A DNA stretch of 64,000 bases from positions 248,001-312,000 of the forward strand of contig SRSI01000006.1 of NCBI GenBank assembly GCA_005656395.1, given 5' to 3'. Source of the stretch: Strongyloides papillosus. Taxonomy: Eukaryota > Nematoda > Chromadorea > Rhabditida > Strongyloididae. Below are positions 46,724 through 58,198 of this stretch, in pieces. The position numbers and the translations under genes were made by a program. The notes under the pieces are model-generated. The model saw only the letters and a program-made list of their open reading frames with translations, was not told the origin of the DNA and made no database searches. The stretch's first letter is position 1, and each line of letters starts with the position of its first letter.

Positions 46724-48625
46724 TTAATCATATGGATTGCTAACGTATCTATCATAAGCTTCATCTTGTGGATCTTGACCAATAGTTCCATAATTTGTAT
46801 TTACAACACTTGTTTGGTTAAATGCATTTTGAAGATTATTTTCCCCTATTAACGGTATACCATGGGGTGCAAGAGCTGCGTCTGCTCCATCATCATCAAA
46901 CTCTCCATATGCATTATATTTGAAGCCTGAACCCTTTGTAAGTCTATTAACTAAATAACTAGAGGCTAATATTATCAATGAAATAAAAGCATTTATCTGA
47001 AACATTGTTCTTGTTCCAACATATGAAATTATAAATCCTCCAATAATTCCACCACAACCTCTTGCTATTCCATTAAATAAAAGTGCTAAAAATCTTTGAC
47101 ATTGTTGTTTAAGATGTGGTGGAGCAACTAATGAAATATATGAAGAGGCACAAGCCCATGTAAGTGAATTAATTACACCCTGAACAAATTGTAAAGGTAA
47201 AACCATCCACGGATTAGTTAACCATGAAAGTGCCAAAAATCTTAAAATATTAGCTCCAAGTAAACCATACATTGTTTTGATATAACCATATTTATTTATA
47301 ACTTTAAATGAATAAAAAAACATGATAACTTCCGCAATATGATTAACAATGGAACATAAACCAAATAAAGTTGGTGATCCTCCAAAATCTTGAAGATGCC
47401 AAAAAAGAAAACTAAAATTTAATCCTGCACCAAATCCAATAATTGCAATAGAAAGTAGATATATTAAAAATGTAAGATTTAATGAAACCTTTATTAATGC
47501 TCCCCATTTTGCAATAAATGATTCTGAAGTATTTTCTGGTGCGTGTAATTGTTTTCCCATTGTTCTTTGGGCAACAGCGGGATCAACTTCTTCAACTCGA
47601 CTATCCATTGCTAATGCACCAACTTCCTCAGCTTTTGTTTGTTGTTCTGTTTTTGGAAATTTTAATTGTGTTGATACAACCATTGATAAGACTGTTAATA
47701 AAGAACATGTTATAAAACAAATTGTGTAATTTTTTTCAGTGGTATTTTTTATAGGACATGGATGATTTTTAAAGGTATCAGAATAGTCAAGTCCAATACC
47801 CATAATGAACATAGCTACACCCCAGCCAATGGAACCAAAAAGACGTATTCTACCAAATAACTTGGGTGTATCCTTTACAACAGATAATGTTACTCCATCA
47901 ACAAGAACCACAGCTGGTGAAGAAAAAAATTCTCCAATGAGTATTATTAATAATAAAAGCATAAATGCCTGTTCAACAGCAGGTTCTCTATAAACTCTTG
48001 AACTATGTGGTGGTGAAACTAAAACTCCATATTGAGATTCATCATAGTTACACACTTTATCTGATGTGATGTATTCTGGAGCAATACCTGGAATCATATC
48101 TTCTTCCTTATCATAACTACTAAGATCTATAATTGTATCAATAATTTGATTACTTGCATCTCTTCGTTTTCTTCCTAACCCTACTGATTCTTTAATTAAT
48201 CCTAATGGTCCACCTTTAATAGCTGGTCCAGCGGCTGCTAAATACATACATTCATCTTTAGTATTATTTTTATCTAATATAACACAATATGGTGTTGGTG
48301 GTTGAACAAAACCTATTGCTAATGTTGAAATAACTAAAGATCCTAGAGAAAATAATAATAAAAATTTTCCACTTTTAAATTTATCAGCATAAAATCCCCA
48401 AAATGGACCTGAAGCAAATTCAATAAATGGTCTAGAGCCTAGTAAAAGCCCTGCTTGTGATGCTGTCATTCCAAGTTGTTTGAAATAAACTGCCAACAAT
48501 GGGAATAATGAACCAAATGAGGCAAAATATAGAAGATAAAAAGTTTTTAGAATAAAAACATCTCGAGATATTTCACGACCAAAAATTCTGATAACTTTAT
48601 CATCGCCAATAGAATCTGCTATCAT
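46724..48625 (-). CDS. mfsd-6: MFSD6-like major facilitator transporter
   Basis: Single exon, 633 residues, with about 12 transmembrane helices. The start FILKTFYLLYFASFGSLFPL, then LGMTASQAGLLLGSRPFIEF and GPFWGFYADKFK, is the conserved first-three-helix block of the MFSD6 / LacY-like branch. The second half has GGSPTLFGLCSIV, then PLQFVQGVINSLTWAC and HLKQQCQRFLALLFNGI. A long non-cytoplasmic loop between helices 3 and 4 (about 115-205) carries a basic GLGRKRRD that resembles a furin site. Substrate unknown. A cytoplasmic tail of about 70 residues contains repeated acidic and Tyr motifs. Cellular site probably plasma membrane, by homology only. Confidence 0.87.
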   Translation of the reverse strand: MIADSIGDDKVIRIFGREISRDVFILKTFYLLYFASFGSLFPLLAVYFKQLGMTASQAGLLLGSRPFIEFASGPFWGFYADKFKSGKFLLLFSLGSLVISTLAIGFVQPPTPYCVILDKNNTKDECMYLAAAGPAIKGGPLGLIKESVGLGRKRRDASNQIIDTIIDLSSYDKEEDMIPGIAPEYITSDKVCNYDESQYGVLVSPPHSSRVYREPAVEQAFMLLLLIILIGEFFSSPAVVLVDGVTLSVVKDTPKLFGRIRLFGSIGWGVAMFIMGIGLDYSDTFKNHPCPIKNTTEKNYTICFITCSLLTVLSMVVSTQLKFPKTEQQTKAEEVGALAMDSRVEEVDPAVAQRTMGKQLHAPENTSESFIAKWGALIKVSLNLTFLIYLLSIAIIGFGAGLNFSFLFWHLQDFGGSPTLFGLCSIVNHIAEVIMFFYSFKVINKYGYIKTMYGLLGANILRFLALSWLTNPWMVLPLQFVQGVINSLTWACASSYISLVAPPHLKQQCQRFLALLFNGIARGCGGIIGGFIISYVGTRTMFQINAFISLIILASSYLVNRLTKGSGFKYNAYGEFDDDGADAALAPHGIPLIGENNLQNAFNQTSVVNTNYGTIGQDPQDEAYDRYVSNPYD

Positions 48626-50170
48626 TTTAATACTTTTCCTACAATTAATTTTTTAAATTAAATTAGAAATAATAATTTTTATATTGTTCAATATTTTAAT
48701 TATTATAATGAAAACGAAATATTAAAATAAAATTAATAATAGTACTCTTTACAGTCAATATAACTTTTATCTTTATCCAATATTTGTATTAAAATCCATA
48801 ATATTTTCTTATTCCTTTTACATAATGACTAAATAGTAAAAAAAATTTCTTTACTGCAACATATAATACATGTATATATATAAAATTTTGCCATTTTTAA
48901 AGCATAATGTTATAAAGTAAAATAAACGGCGTACTAAAAGGAATATTTATTTCTGTGGCAATGAAAAAAATATATAAAAGGATGGAAGAGAAAAAGAATA
49001 GGGATCTTAAAATGAAGTTAAAGAAACTTTAAAATGGCACATAAAGAATACATTTACAGATAAAGGTTATCAATAATTTTAAAAACGCTTATTTGTTTAC
49101 TTCTAAATGTTAATTTAATGATAATCACTAGAAAAAAATCTAAATAAAATTTGAAGAATAAATTTTTCTTGTTTCACATAATATAAAATTTTAAAAAAAA
49201 GGAAATATTTTTAGGTATCTAACATAGAGAGATATGTGCCTATTTTTCTCATATGATAAAACCTCATCTTTACATTTGACACCGAAAAATTGGCAATATT
49301 TAAAATGATGTCATTTATATCAACTATGTCTTTACATTTGACAAATAAATGGAAATGTAAAAATTTTTATAAATTACTCAGTATAGTTATATGATACATT
49401 TAAGTATCCAAACTAAAAAATTAAATTGTCAACATTTTGTTTCGGATAGGATCCTTATTTAATTGATATTTAATATGGATGTGATAAATTTGCTATAAAA
49501 AATTGTTCAACACAATTATATATGTTTTTAACTAATAACGGTTAAAAAATTTTGAATTACAGAATAACATAAAGGCATAAATATTTTATGTAGTTTGTTA
49601 AATACTCTAAATAAACCTAATTAAATTACAACTACTTGCTACTGTTTTTATGATTAATTTGAAGCTTCCATCACGGAAAGAAGATACCATTTGCTTTCTT
49701 AAGAAGTATAATACATTACTAGAGAAAAGAATGTGTACAATGAAGGAAATAAGAAAGAACACGACATATCATAAATATCTACCTCTCTAAATTCATTTAG
49801 TGAAAAAATAAAAAAAGACAATGATTTGTTTGTGATAAATACTGAATGATGTAGCAGTATTTTTTACCATTTGAAATAATAATTCAGATTGATGATGGCA
49901 TATAAATAATAATAGTTCCTTTTTATAGGTTCTTTTTTAATTAAAAAATATATTTATCTAATGCTCCTCTTGAAACGGAAAAATAATGAATATTTATTTT
50001 CTTGTATTATGTTAAAAAATATTCATTATAAACTATACATTTTCAAAATATTTATATATATCTATAAATTATAAATTCATTTTAATAATTTCGATTTAAT
50101 TAAGCACTATATAGCTTAACACCAGTTTTTCCAAATATAAACATATTGTAAATTTTTGAAGAAACAAAAG
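48626..50170. other. AT-rich spacer, 1.5 kb
   Basis: No supported gene. A 45-codon plus-strand ORF (49650-49787, starting MINLKLPSRKEDTICF) has somewhat coding-like composition but no splice or family support. Confidence 0.5.
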
Positions 50171-53100
50171 TTAAATTTTCCAAAACAATAAATGATTTAT
50201 TGCATCCATATTTTCTGTATTACTAATTAATTGAGATGGTCTATTTCCATCAGAAAAATTATTTAACTTTGAAATTATATCATTTTGATTTCCCGAAATA
50301 TTAGTATTATAATAAGTCATATCAATACCTTTCCCTCCACTTACTAAATATATTTCTTCAATTCGTTCAAGTAATGAGGCATTTAATGACATTCTACGAG
50401 ATTTTGTTGGAAATTTTAGAAGATCAAATGTTGATATGTTAGCACATATCAGAAAATTACAACTTCCTGCATGCGCAATATCACAAACTAAAGAATATAT
50501 TATATATAACAAACATTACTTAAACTTACCATTAAAATTTGGAATAAAATTGTTCTTTGAAAAATTTACATTTGTAGATAAAATTATGCCTGCACTTGTT
50601 CCTATAAAAAGTTGGCCTTTGGCACAGGTCATTGAAGTAATTTTTAGACATCCCATTTTGTGTTGTCTAATAATATTCTCCACTACGCTTAATGTTTTAT
50701 TAATAATAGGTGATATACTAAATTCTGTTATTAATTCGAAAGTAAAAGCATTTAAAAGTTTAACATTCGGTGATTTTGTCATTCCCAAAAATAAATTTGA
50801 ACCTTGTATTGACATGTAAGATATAGTTTCATCAGAGTTACAGCCTATTCTTGTCTTTTTTTCTATTTTTTTTACATTTCCATTTAAAAGGAGATAAATA
50901 TAATTTTCGGAGGAAAAACAAAGCCGTTTACCAACAGCTATCATACAATCAATTTTACTATTACATATATCTTTTAAGATGTTACGTTTTTGCAAGTCCC
51001 AAGTCATATCTTTTTTCCTTTCAAAATAAATGAATTGGTTTTGATACTTAGAAGAACAAGAAACAAAAATATTATCTTCGACATAAACCATTGCGATGAT
51101 CGGTATTTGTAATTTTATAGTTTTTTCTTTATATTTATTTTTGATATTATCATGGTAATTAAATACAAATATCTCTCCATCTTCATTTCCTATCCATATG
51201 GTGCTTTGTTGTGCAAGTATACTTATTGAAGTTGATTCAGAGTCGTACAATTCACTTTCACCACTACTACTACTATCAATTAATAATTCTGATGTTTTTT
51301 TTGCATTTTCTATTGATTTTTCAAAATTACTACTTAAATTTCTCACTCTATTTTTTCTATTATTTCTAATTTTTGGAGCAGGAACAGAAATTATAGATAC
51401 AATTGTAGAATTACCTATAAAAGTACTTGATTCTACTGTTGGTACACCATTAATATTTATTGTTGAAATTTGTCCACTAAATTTATCTGTTGAAGCAATC
51501 CAAAGATTACTTGCTCCTTCAATTGATTTTTCAAATGTTGGTGTTGCTACACTTAAATCTAATCCATTTCTTAATTTTAATGGGAGGGATGTTACAAATT
51601 CTGGTGGCTCAAAATTAATATTTGAATCATTTATTAGGGCTTTTTTTGACTCTACTAAATTTTTTTCCCATGTTGCTCTTTTATCAGCATTTCCAAATTG
51701 AATATTTAATTTTTCAATGCCATCAAAGGTTAAAATTTGTAAATCAACAGAAGTTAAATCACTATCAAATTGCATTCTTTCCTCTAAATTTTTTTTCTGT
51801 TTTAGTTTTTCCAAATAACATTCTTCTATTAATAATGATAATTCTTTTTTACTGGGACATTCTAATAATTTACTTAAATCCATCATCTTATTAAGAATAC
51901 TACTATCCTCCTGTACAATTTTTAACTCTTTTTTTACTTCATTTAACAAAGTTAATGTATCCCTGCAAATATCCACATCATTTAATGATATTTTCATCAA
52001 AAGTTTAAATTTATTTTCATTTAAAAAATTTGAGTGTTGAATGTTAAATAAATTTTTTATATTCTTTCCATAATTTGGAATGAAGCAATTATTATTAGCT
52101 TTGTTTTTAAATGATGCTATGATCATTTGATCAGATGTCATAAAAATGCATCTTCCTTTTTTAACATCATTATTTTGTGTTGATAATGCCACTAAATCAT
52201 AACGAAGTAAATTCTGAGTTTCATAATCATTGTCATCTCGTTGTTTATTAATTTTAACAGCTAATTCGTGGACATAATGCTTTACTAACATTAATTTTTC
52301 ATATTCAAAATGTTCTACTGAGGTATGTTTTATTATTTGTTTTAATAATAATTCATAACGTGGAATTTTTTGGATTGGAAGTATTAAAATTGAGTCTAAA
52401 TCCAATTTTGAATGATTTTTCTTACAGAAATTTCTATAAAATTTATCAAAACTTGGTTTTTGTCGAGCATCGTGAATTGCTTGTTTAGCTGCTTTAAAAT
52501 TATTTACAAAAGCTATATATGTTTCAATCATTGATACTTTTTTAAAGTGTGCCATTAAGACATCAGCAATTATATAATCTGCATTAGCAACACACTTTAT
52601 TCTTGAATATAAAGCAGCTAATAATACTTGGTGATGAGCAAGAATTTCTGGGATTTTATAAAAAATTTTATCAATAGTTTCGCTATCAATTACTGCACCC
52701 TCCATTGGTTGTTTTAAAGGCCTCATAAATTTTTGTACAATATAGTCTAGTGACTCAACATATGATTTCTCAGTTTCAAATAATTCACGTATAGCTAAAA
52801 TTCTAACATCTTGGTGTCTTCTAAGTGATGCTCTACTTCTTTTTTTCCACAATATTTTATCAGCTTGTAATAAAGTTTGATCTAATTTTGGAGTTGAATG
52901 TGAAGTATTTATTGTTGGAAGTTGAAGCAAATTAGGATGTAATGTTTGTGATCCATACATTGATATTTTATTTAGCGGTGGTAAAAGTGAACTTATATCA
53001 TATGACGATGTGTTACTAAATTTTGTTGATGATTTATCCCAATCTTCATTAATTTCATCATCTAAAGTTTCATCTTTAAGTAAATCTTTATTTTTAAAAC

Positions 53101-54303
53101 TTTTTAATAAATCTGAAAATCTACTAACACTCGCTATACTATTGGCTCCTTTATCACTATCATATAATTCACCACATTCAGTATGCGTTGACTGAAACAT
53201 CTCTCCTTCTTCATTGGTTCTATATATTTTAATATTTGATGAATTATAGTAAATCTCTTCATTATTCTTAAATGATGGTAAACTAATAGATGAATTATTT
53301 TCTGTTAAATCTTTTGGTGTATAATTGTATGAGATTGAATCATTTTCAAATTTAATAAATCCATCGCTAATGATAGATTGAGTTCTTGAGTCTGGGGTTA
53401 ACTTATTATTTGAGTTACTTCTGGAATTCGTTTCATTGTTAGATGAAGTATCTGTAGAAGAAGAATCAATTGAAAATTTTGCTCCATTACGATTAAATCT
53501 GTATGTATCCATTCTTGGTGATAAACTGTTAGGTTTAACTGATGGAAGAAATTGCATTACACCACGTGGATGTAAACCATAATGTGTTGTTGTAATAGAC
53601 GTTGTTGATGTCGGTAAATTTAATGAATTATCTTTATAAAATTTTTTTGATGAATCACCAGAAACACCGTCATCAAATGTCTCTGAATTTTCCAATGAAA
53701 TATCTGATGTTCTAGATATTGGTAGTTTCAATGATCTTTGCAATGATTGTATTGATTCAGCTGCTTCACGTAATTCTTTGATTTCCGTGTTAATATATTC
53801 ATCTTCTGTTACTGACATGTAATCATCTGGTACTAATGATTGTCGAGGAGTCATCCAAATATCGTGTGCACTTGTGGATTGATGGCGAATTATAGGAATT
53901 GATAATGTGTCGAGCAAATTTTTAATCAGGTTTATTTGATTCTAAAAAAATTTTTTAAAAATTAAACAAAATATAATTTTACATTTTGAACTTGTTCTAC
54001 ATTAGGTTCACTGTTAGTTTTTCGTAAATTACTTTTACTTTTGTTTAAACTTTTACTACTCCGCTCTATAGAACTTTTCCTTCGATAGTTTTTCTTTCCT
54101 GTTAAATAACTATATGAATTTGAGACACTTGGTACATCACTTCGTCTTCTATAATAATATTTTTGCCTGTTTTTACATCCTGGTGAAGCAGTAGAACTTC
54201 TTTTTATTGGTGGTTTTATCTTATAATGTTGATTTAACTCATCATTAGAGTCTAAGTCTGAATCATCAGCATCATTTCCATTAAATCTATTTTTTCTCAA
54301 CAT
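50171..54303 (-). CDS. ARHGEF10-like RhoGEF with C-terminal beta-propeller, three exons
   Basis: Exons are 54303-53983, 53941-50530 and 50487-50171, with introns of 41 and 42 nt; phases agree and the product is 1349 residues, close to human ARHGEF10 (about 1370). The N-terminal 450 residues are disordered and Ser/Asn-rich. The DH domain (about 490-690) shows the CR1 start AIRELFETEKSYVESLDYIV, CR3 LILPIQKIPRYELLLKQII, and a PH-like region after it that is poorly conserved. From about 920 to 1280 there are WD-like strands of a propeller: NLWIASTDKFSGQISTIN, STIWIGNEDGEIFVFN, CAKGQLFIGTSAGIIL. Such proteins activate Rho GTPases; the GTPase target here is not inferable. Confidence 0.88.
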
Positions 54304-55299
54304 TCCTAAAAAAGTGATAGTAATGGTTAGATACTATTAATTTTTAAATAAATTTATAGCATTAAGATAAAATATATAACATTTTTTATTATGAAAAATT
54401 AATCAATGCTTAGATTTCATCATATTAAAATATTTTCACTAAAAACAATATATTTTATAATAAACAAATTAACATTATAAAGATTTAATTTCCAAGGTTC
54501 AACAGACAAAATATATTAGTTTACCCGTCCATATAACATAATATCTTTTGTTTAGTGGATATTACAATAAATTTGAGAAAGCTACTCAGGTATATTTCAA
54601 TCAGTGCCACCAGAAGACATATGACTAAAAGTTAGGTCAATTGTTAAAATGAATGTGAGTTTGTAAGGAATTGTTACTAAAATATGTAAATGAGCAAAAA
54701 GGTACATCTAACAGGTATAATATATTTAATGAACTCATATTTCTAAAATATTTATTTATAATAATATTATTTTGATTTTTTTCATTTCATATTAATATAT
54801 TCGTAAACATCTTCTAATCATATAAATATTACTTTTAAAACTCACAGTTATAGAAGAATATAACCTTTATCATATATCAATCTATTATTAAATTTTTTAT
54901 GTTTTTTTACATATGAATTCTATAATTTTTAAACTTCTTTATAAAAAATTTTATAGAACGATAAAAATGAATTTTCATATATTTTTATTGCCATTTTAAG
55001 AATGACTAGTTTGAATGTACATTTTCTATATAATGAAAAATATCAAATAATTACCACAAATAAATATATATTTCTATAATCTGCTTTCTTTTAATTAGTC
55101 TTGATAATATAATTTCACCTACTCTACAAATAAATTATTATTTTAAAATGTAAGATAACCTTTAGAAAATAAAAAAATGAAAAGACAACATTTTATTTAT
55201 GCTTTTATGTGCCTTAATAATTTCTAATATTAACTAAAAATATGTAATATATAAAACAAAATGTGTTTTTTAATCTTAAATTAAATTACTTTAGTACAA
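54304..55299. other. AT-rich spacer, 1.0 kb
   Basis: No gene that I can support. A slightly GC-richer patch (54590-54720) contains short open frames without splice context. Lies between two minus-strand genes. Confidence 0.55.
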
Positions 55300-56577
55300 T
55301 TATGATGAAAAAATAGATCCAAAAAAGGATTTACTACTCTTTTTCCCATTAGATATTGTTTTATCTATAAATGGTCTTTGACAAACTTCATAAAGGTCAT
55401 CATATAACTTATCTCTATTCTTTAGAGAATCTAAAATAAATTTATCCTCATCTTTTAGTTTTTGTTTGGCTTCTTCATAACGTTTTTTTGCTTCTGTATA
55501 TTCATTTTGAAATTTGGCCATTTCTGCTTTTTTGGATGTTAATGTTGTTTCTAAATCACGAATGTTGTCAATTGTTCCATTACACTCTTCATTTAATGGA
55601 AGAATTTGAATTGAGTATTTTGTTTTTGTCAAAAATTGATCACCATAAACACAAACAATTTGGTCACCTAATCTTAAAGGAAAGCTTCCTCGTGGTTCTA
55701 GAGCATCTAAATAGTGAAAAGTTATTGGTGTTTCTTTATCTTCCATAAAGTGTTTCAATGGTACAAATTCACCTATATGAATACGATCAAAAGGTACATA
55801 AAATAATTCGGCAGAAGTACAATTCTTCTTTTTTTGAGACTCTTGAATTTGTCTCACTCCACCATCTTTGTCAAATATAATTAATTTAAACTTAGACATT
55901 GACGTTGATGATACTCTTATAATAATTCCTTGCTTTTGATCCGCCTCTGTTACTGAAAACTTATAGAAATTTCCTTCCTGTTTGTTAACGGAACCATCAA
56001 TTGATTTCCCTGGCTCTAATAGCGTTACAGTTGGTGATCCACTTTCCCCACAGCATATTTCTTTCGCTTGACCAAGAATTTTTGCTGGTACAACTGTTGG
56101 AATTGGTACACCTAATTTTGAAAACAATGCACCAAATACACGCCCTACTGCCCCGATGTCATTACTAAGATCTACACCATCAAAATCTAAAACTGTTTCA
56201 CTTGGCCCAGATATATCATACTGACGACGACGGTTCGGATCTGACAATATAGAGTAAGCAACAGATATTTCTTTAAACATTTCTTGAGCTAAAAATGGAA
56301 TTTAAAGATTTTTAATATATAAAAATTTACCATGAACATCATTCGGATTTCTATCAGGGTGAAACTTTAAAGCTAATTTCCTATATGCATTTTTTATATC
56401 CGCTTCTGTTGCTGTTTTTTCAACACCCAACAACTCATAATAATCAGAGTTTGTATCTTTAGTAGTAGCAATAGATGAATTTTTATTCACCATCTCTTCG
56501 AAATCTTCTTTTTCTCCAAAACAATTTACAACCGAAAAACTAAAAAAGGATTGGTAATAATTTAACAATTTGTTCAT
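55300..56577 (-). CDS. ARG1-type DnaJ (HSP40) protein, two exons
   Basis: Exon 1 (56577-56331) and exon 2 (56288-55300) join in phase 1 across a 42-nt intron that cuts the J domain; the product is 411 residues. The J domain (about 45-112) has [26 protein letters not shown] and the rejoined [20 protein letters not shown]. The middle has the block typical of the ARG1 / plant gravitropism DnaJ subfamily: [20 protein letters not shown], then [21 protein letters not shown] coiled coil (about 325-385) follows the core. J proteins stimulate Hsp70 ATPase; ARG1-type proteins are membrane-associated and linked to trafficking. An internal Met at residue 29 may be the real start, as the first 28 residues are not conserved in type. 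Confidence 0.88.
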
Positions 56578-57130
56578 AATGATATAAAAATTAATTAATA
56601 AGATATAAATAACATTTTAAGATGCAACAAAATTTTAATTCAACACAAATTTAGTTTTTACTTAAAATTACGCATATTAACAATTCAATACGTATATAAT
56701 ATTTTTCAATATTTTGAAATACATATATAGAATGAATTATAAAGATAAGGACAAATGTTAATTTTGATGATGAATAGCATTAAATGTATTTACATTGTCT
56801 AATCAATAATATTGAAGGAGGGGATATATAGAAACAATTTAAAATAAAGTTTTTTACTAGAAGTATGAAAATAAAATTTAAATAATCGCTATTTCTATAT
56901 CAATACGATAAACTCGTGTTTTTGGTATATAGTTTAAAATTGGGGTATTGTAATATCCCAATTAGAAAATATAATAATATCAGAATAATGCATTTGTTAT
57001 TGCGCGTTATCAATAGGTTTTTGTAAAAGAACACTTTTATTATTAAACAACAAAACTTTTTTACAATGTAGAACAGTAATTAACTAAGGTTTATATATAA
57101 AAATATAATTTAGTAGTTGTTATATCAAAA
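56578..57130. promoter_or_regulatory. Divergent promoter region, 553 bp
   Basis: Separates the DnaJ gene (minus) and the small secreted gene (plus). A TATA-like TTTATATATAAAAA lies at about 57091-57104, some 30 bp before the second ATG. No other motif that I can support. Confidence 0.4.
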
Positions 57131-57427
57131 ATGTGGAATATATTCAGTATATTTATTGTTCAGATATTATATCATAACTATGTAAATTCACAAGGTTTTA
57201 ATGTAAGAACAGCTACTAGTAATGAACATTACGGTCAAAGACTTAATTCACCATCCTTTATTGATAATCCATTCCAACCCTCCGGTGATACATATAACAA
57301 TTTTAAAAATCATAGAAATTCTAATGCTAAAAATCAAATACAGTATAATTATGTCGATCATAATGGAATGAAAATTGGACATTTTTGGTGGAGTTGTAGT
57401 ACTTATAATTGTGGTAGAGGGAAGTAA
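57131..57427 (+). CDS. Small secreted protein or peptide precursor
   Basis: Single exon, 98 residues. A signal peptide (MWNIFSIFIVQILYHNYV) is followed by NSQGFNVRTATSNEHYG, an Asn/Ser/His-rich central part and a striking C terminus, GHFWWSCSTYNCGRGK. The only two cysteines are six residues apart (C-STYN-C) and would form a small disulfide loop preceded by two Trp. The G-R after the second Cys could be an amidation/cleavage signal (Cys-amide), as in some peptide hormones. No dibasic site marks the peptide's N-terminal end. Secretion is well supported; the peptide-hormone idea is inference. Confidence 0.7.
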   Translation: MWNIFSIFIVQILYHNYVNSQGFNVRTATSNEHYGQRLNSPSFIDNPFQPSGDTYNNFKNHRNSNAKNQIQYNYVDHNGMKIGHFWWSCSTYNCGRGK

Positions 57428-57495
57428 AAGATAAAAAAATTACATATAATACACTTGAGAATATTTATTATTATCAATAAAAAGTTACACTACTT

Positions 57496-58198
57496 TTATA
57501 TTTTTTCTGATACCCAAATTGCCGCTTTACATCCATTTTGTATAATTCCTTTTAATATATTATATCCTGGGGTCGTTAAACCATCAAACTTAATACCAGT
57601 ATCATGATGCTCTAATTCTTCATCTCTAAATTTTGATATTGTTTTTAATAAATCAGCATGTACAACTGGATCATCAGCTACTAGTTCTTTTATCTGGTCA
57701 TTGTAATGTTTTACAATTAATTCTTCTACTGCTATAGTACAAGCCATTGCAGCTTCTTTAGATATCATTGCAGTACCAGCTCCTAAGCCAAATGCAACTG
57801 CACTAAGAATTGGAGCCAATACTGTTGAATTCATATTTTTCTTTTCAATGAGTCTTTCAAATGTATCAAGATGGTGTTTCTCATCTTTCCACATATGTTG
57901 AATAACTGAAGAAACTGAACTTCCTGTTATCAAAAAATAGTTATATTTTCCTAGAAAAAAAAGATATCTAATTACCCTTAAGTATGGATAGTTGGCCAGC
58001 ATATATTCTATCGGCGGCGAGTTCTCCCATGTGATCAACACGTAAAATTTTTTGAATTAATTTTTTCCTTTCCTCATCAGAAAGAGGAGTCCTCTCAAAA
58101 GCTGTTTTTTTAGGCATCGATGAGTCAGCAGAAAGCATTCTGATAGTAATATTACTAACGAACTGATTTTTGATAAAAGTATGTTTTAATAAGTGCAT
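57496..58198 (-). CDS. clk-1: COQ7/CLK-1, demethoxyubiquinone hydroxylase, two exons
   Basis: Mitochondrial di-iron enzyme that hydroxylates demethoxyubiquinone in ubiquinone synthesis. Exon 1 (58198-57976) and exon 2 (57923-57496) join in phase 1 across a 52-nt intron, giving 216 residues (human COQ7: 217). The first 30 residues are basic and hydroxylated, fitting a mitochondrial presequence. The core starts LIQKILRVDHMGELAADRIY and is followed by QHMWKDEKHHLDTFERLI, MACTIAVEELIVKHYNDQ and SKFRDEELEHHDTGI. The conserved Glu and His residues that bind both irons (E in GELAAD, ExxH in DEKHH, E in VEE, ExxxH in EELEHH) are all present. It ends NGCKAAIWVSEKI, as in C. elegans CLK-1. Confidence 0.97.

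Noticed and set aside
49650..49787. 45-codon plus-strand ORF
   Set aside because: Only mildly non-random composition; no splice signals or similarity to support it.
51198..51894. Plus-strand frames of 167 and 90 codons
   Set aside because: Antisense to the RhoGEF coding exon; composition reflects the complement of that gene.
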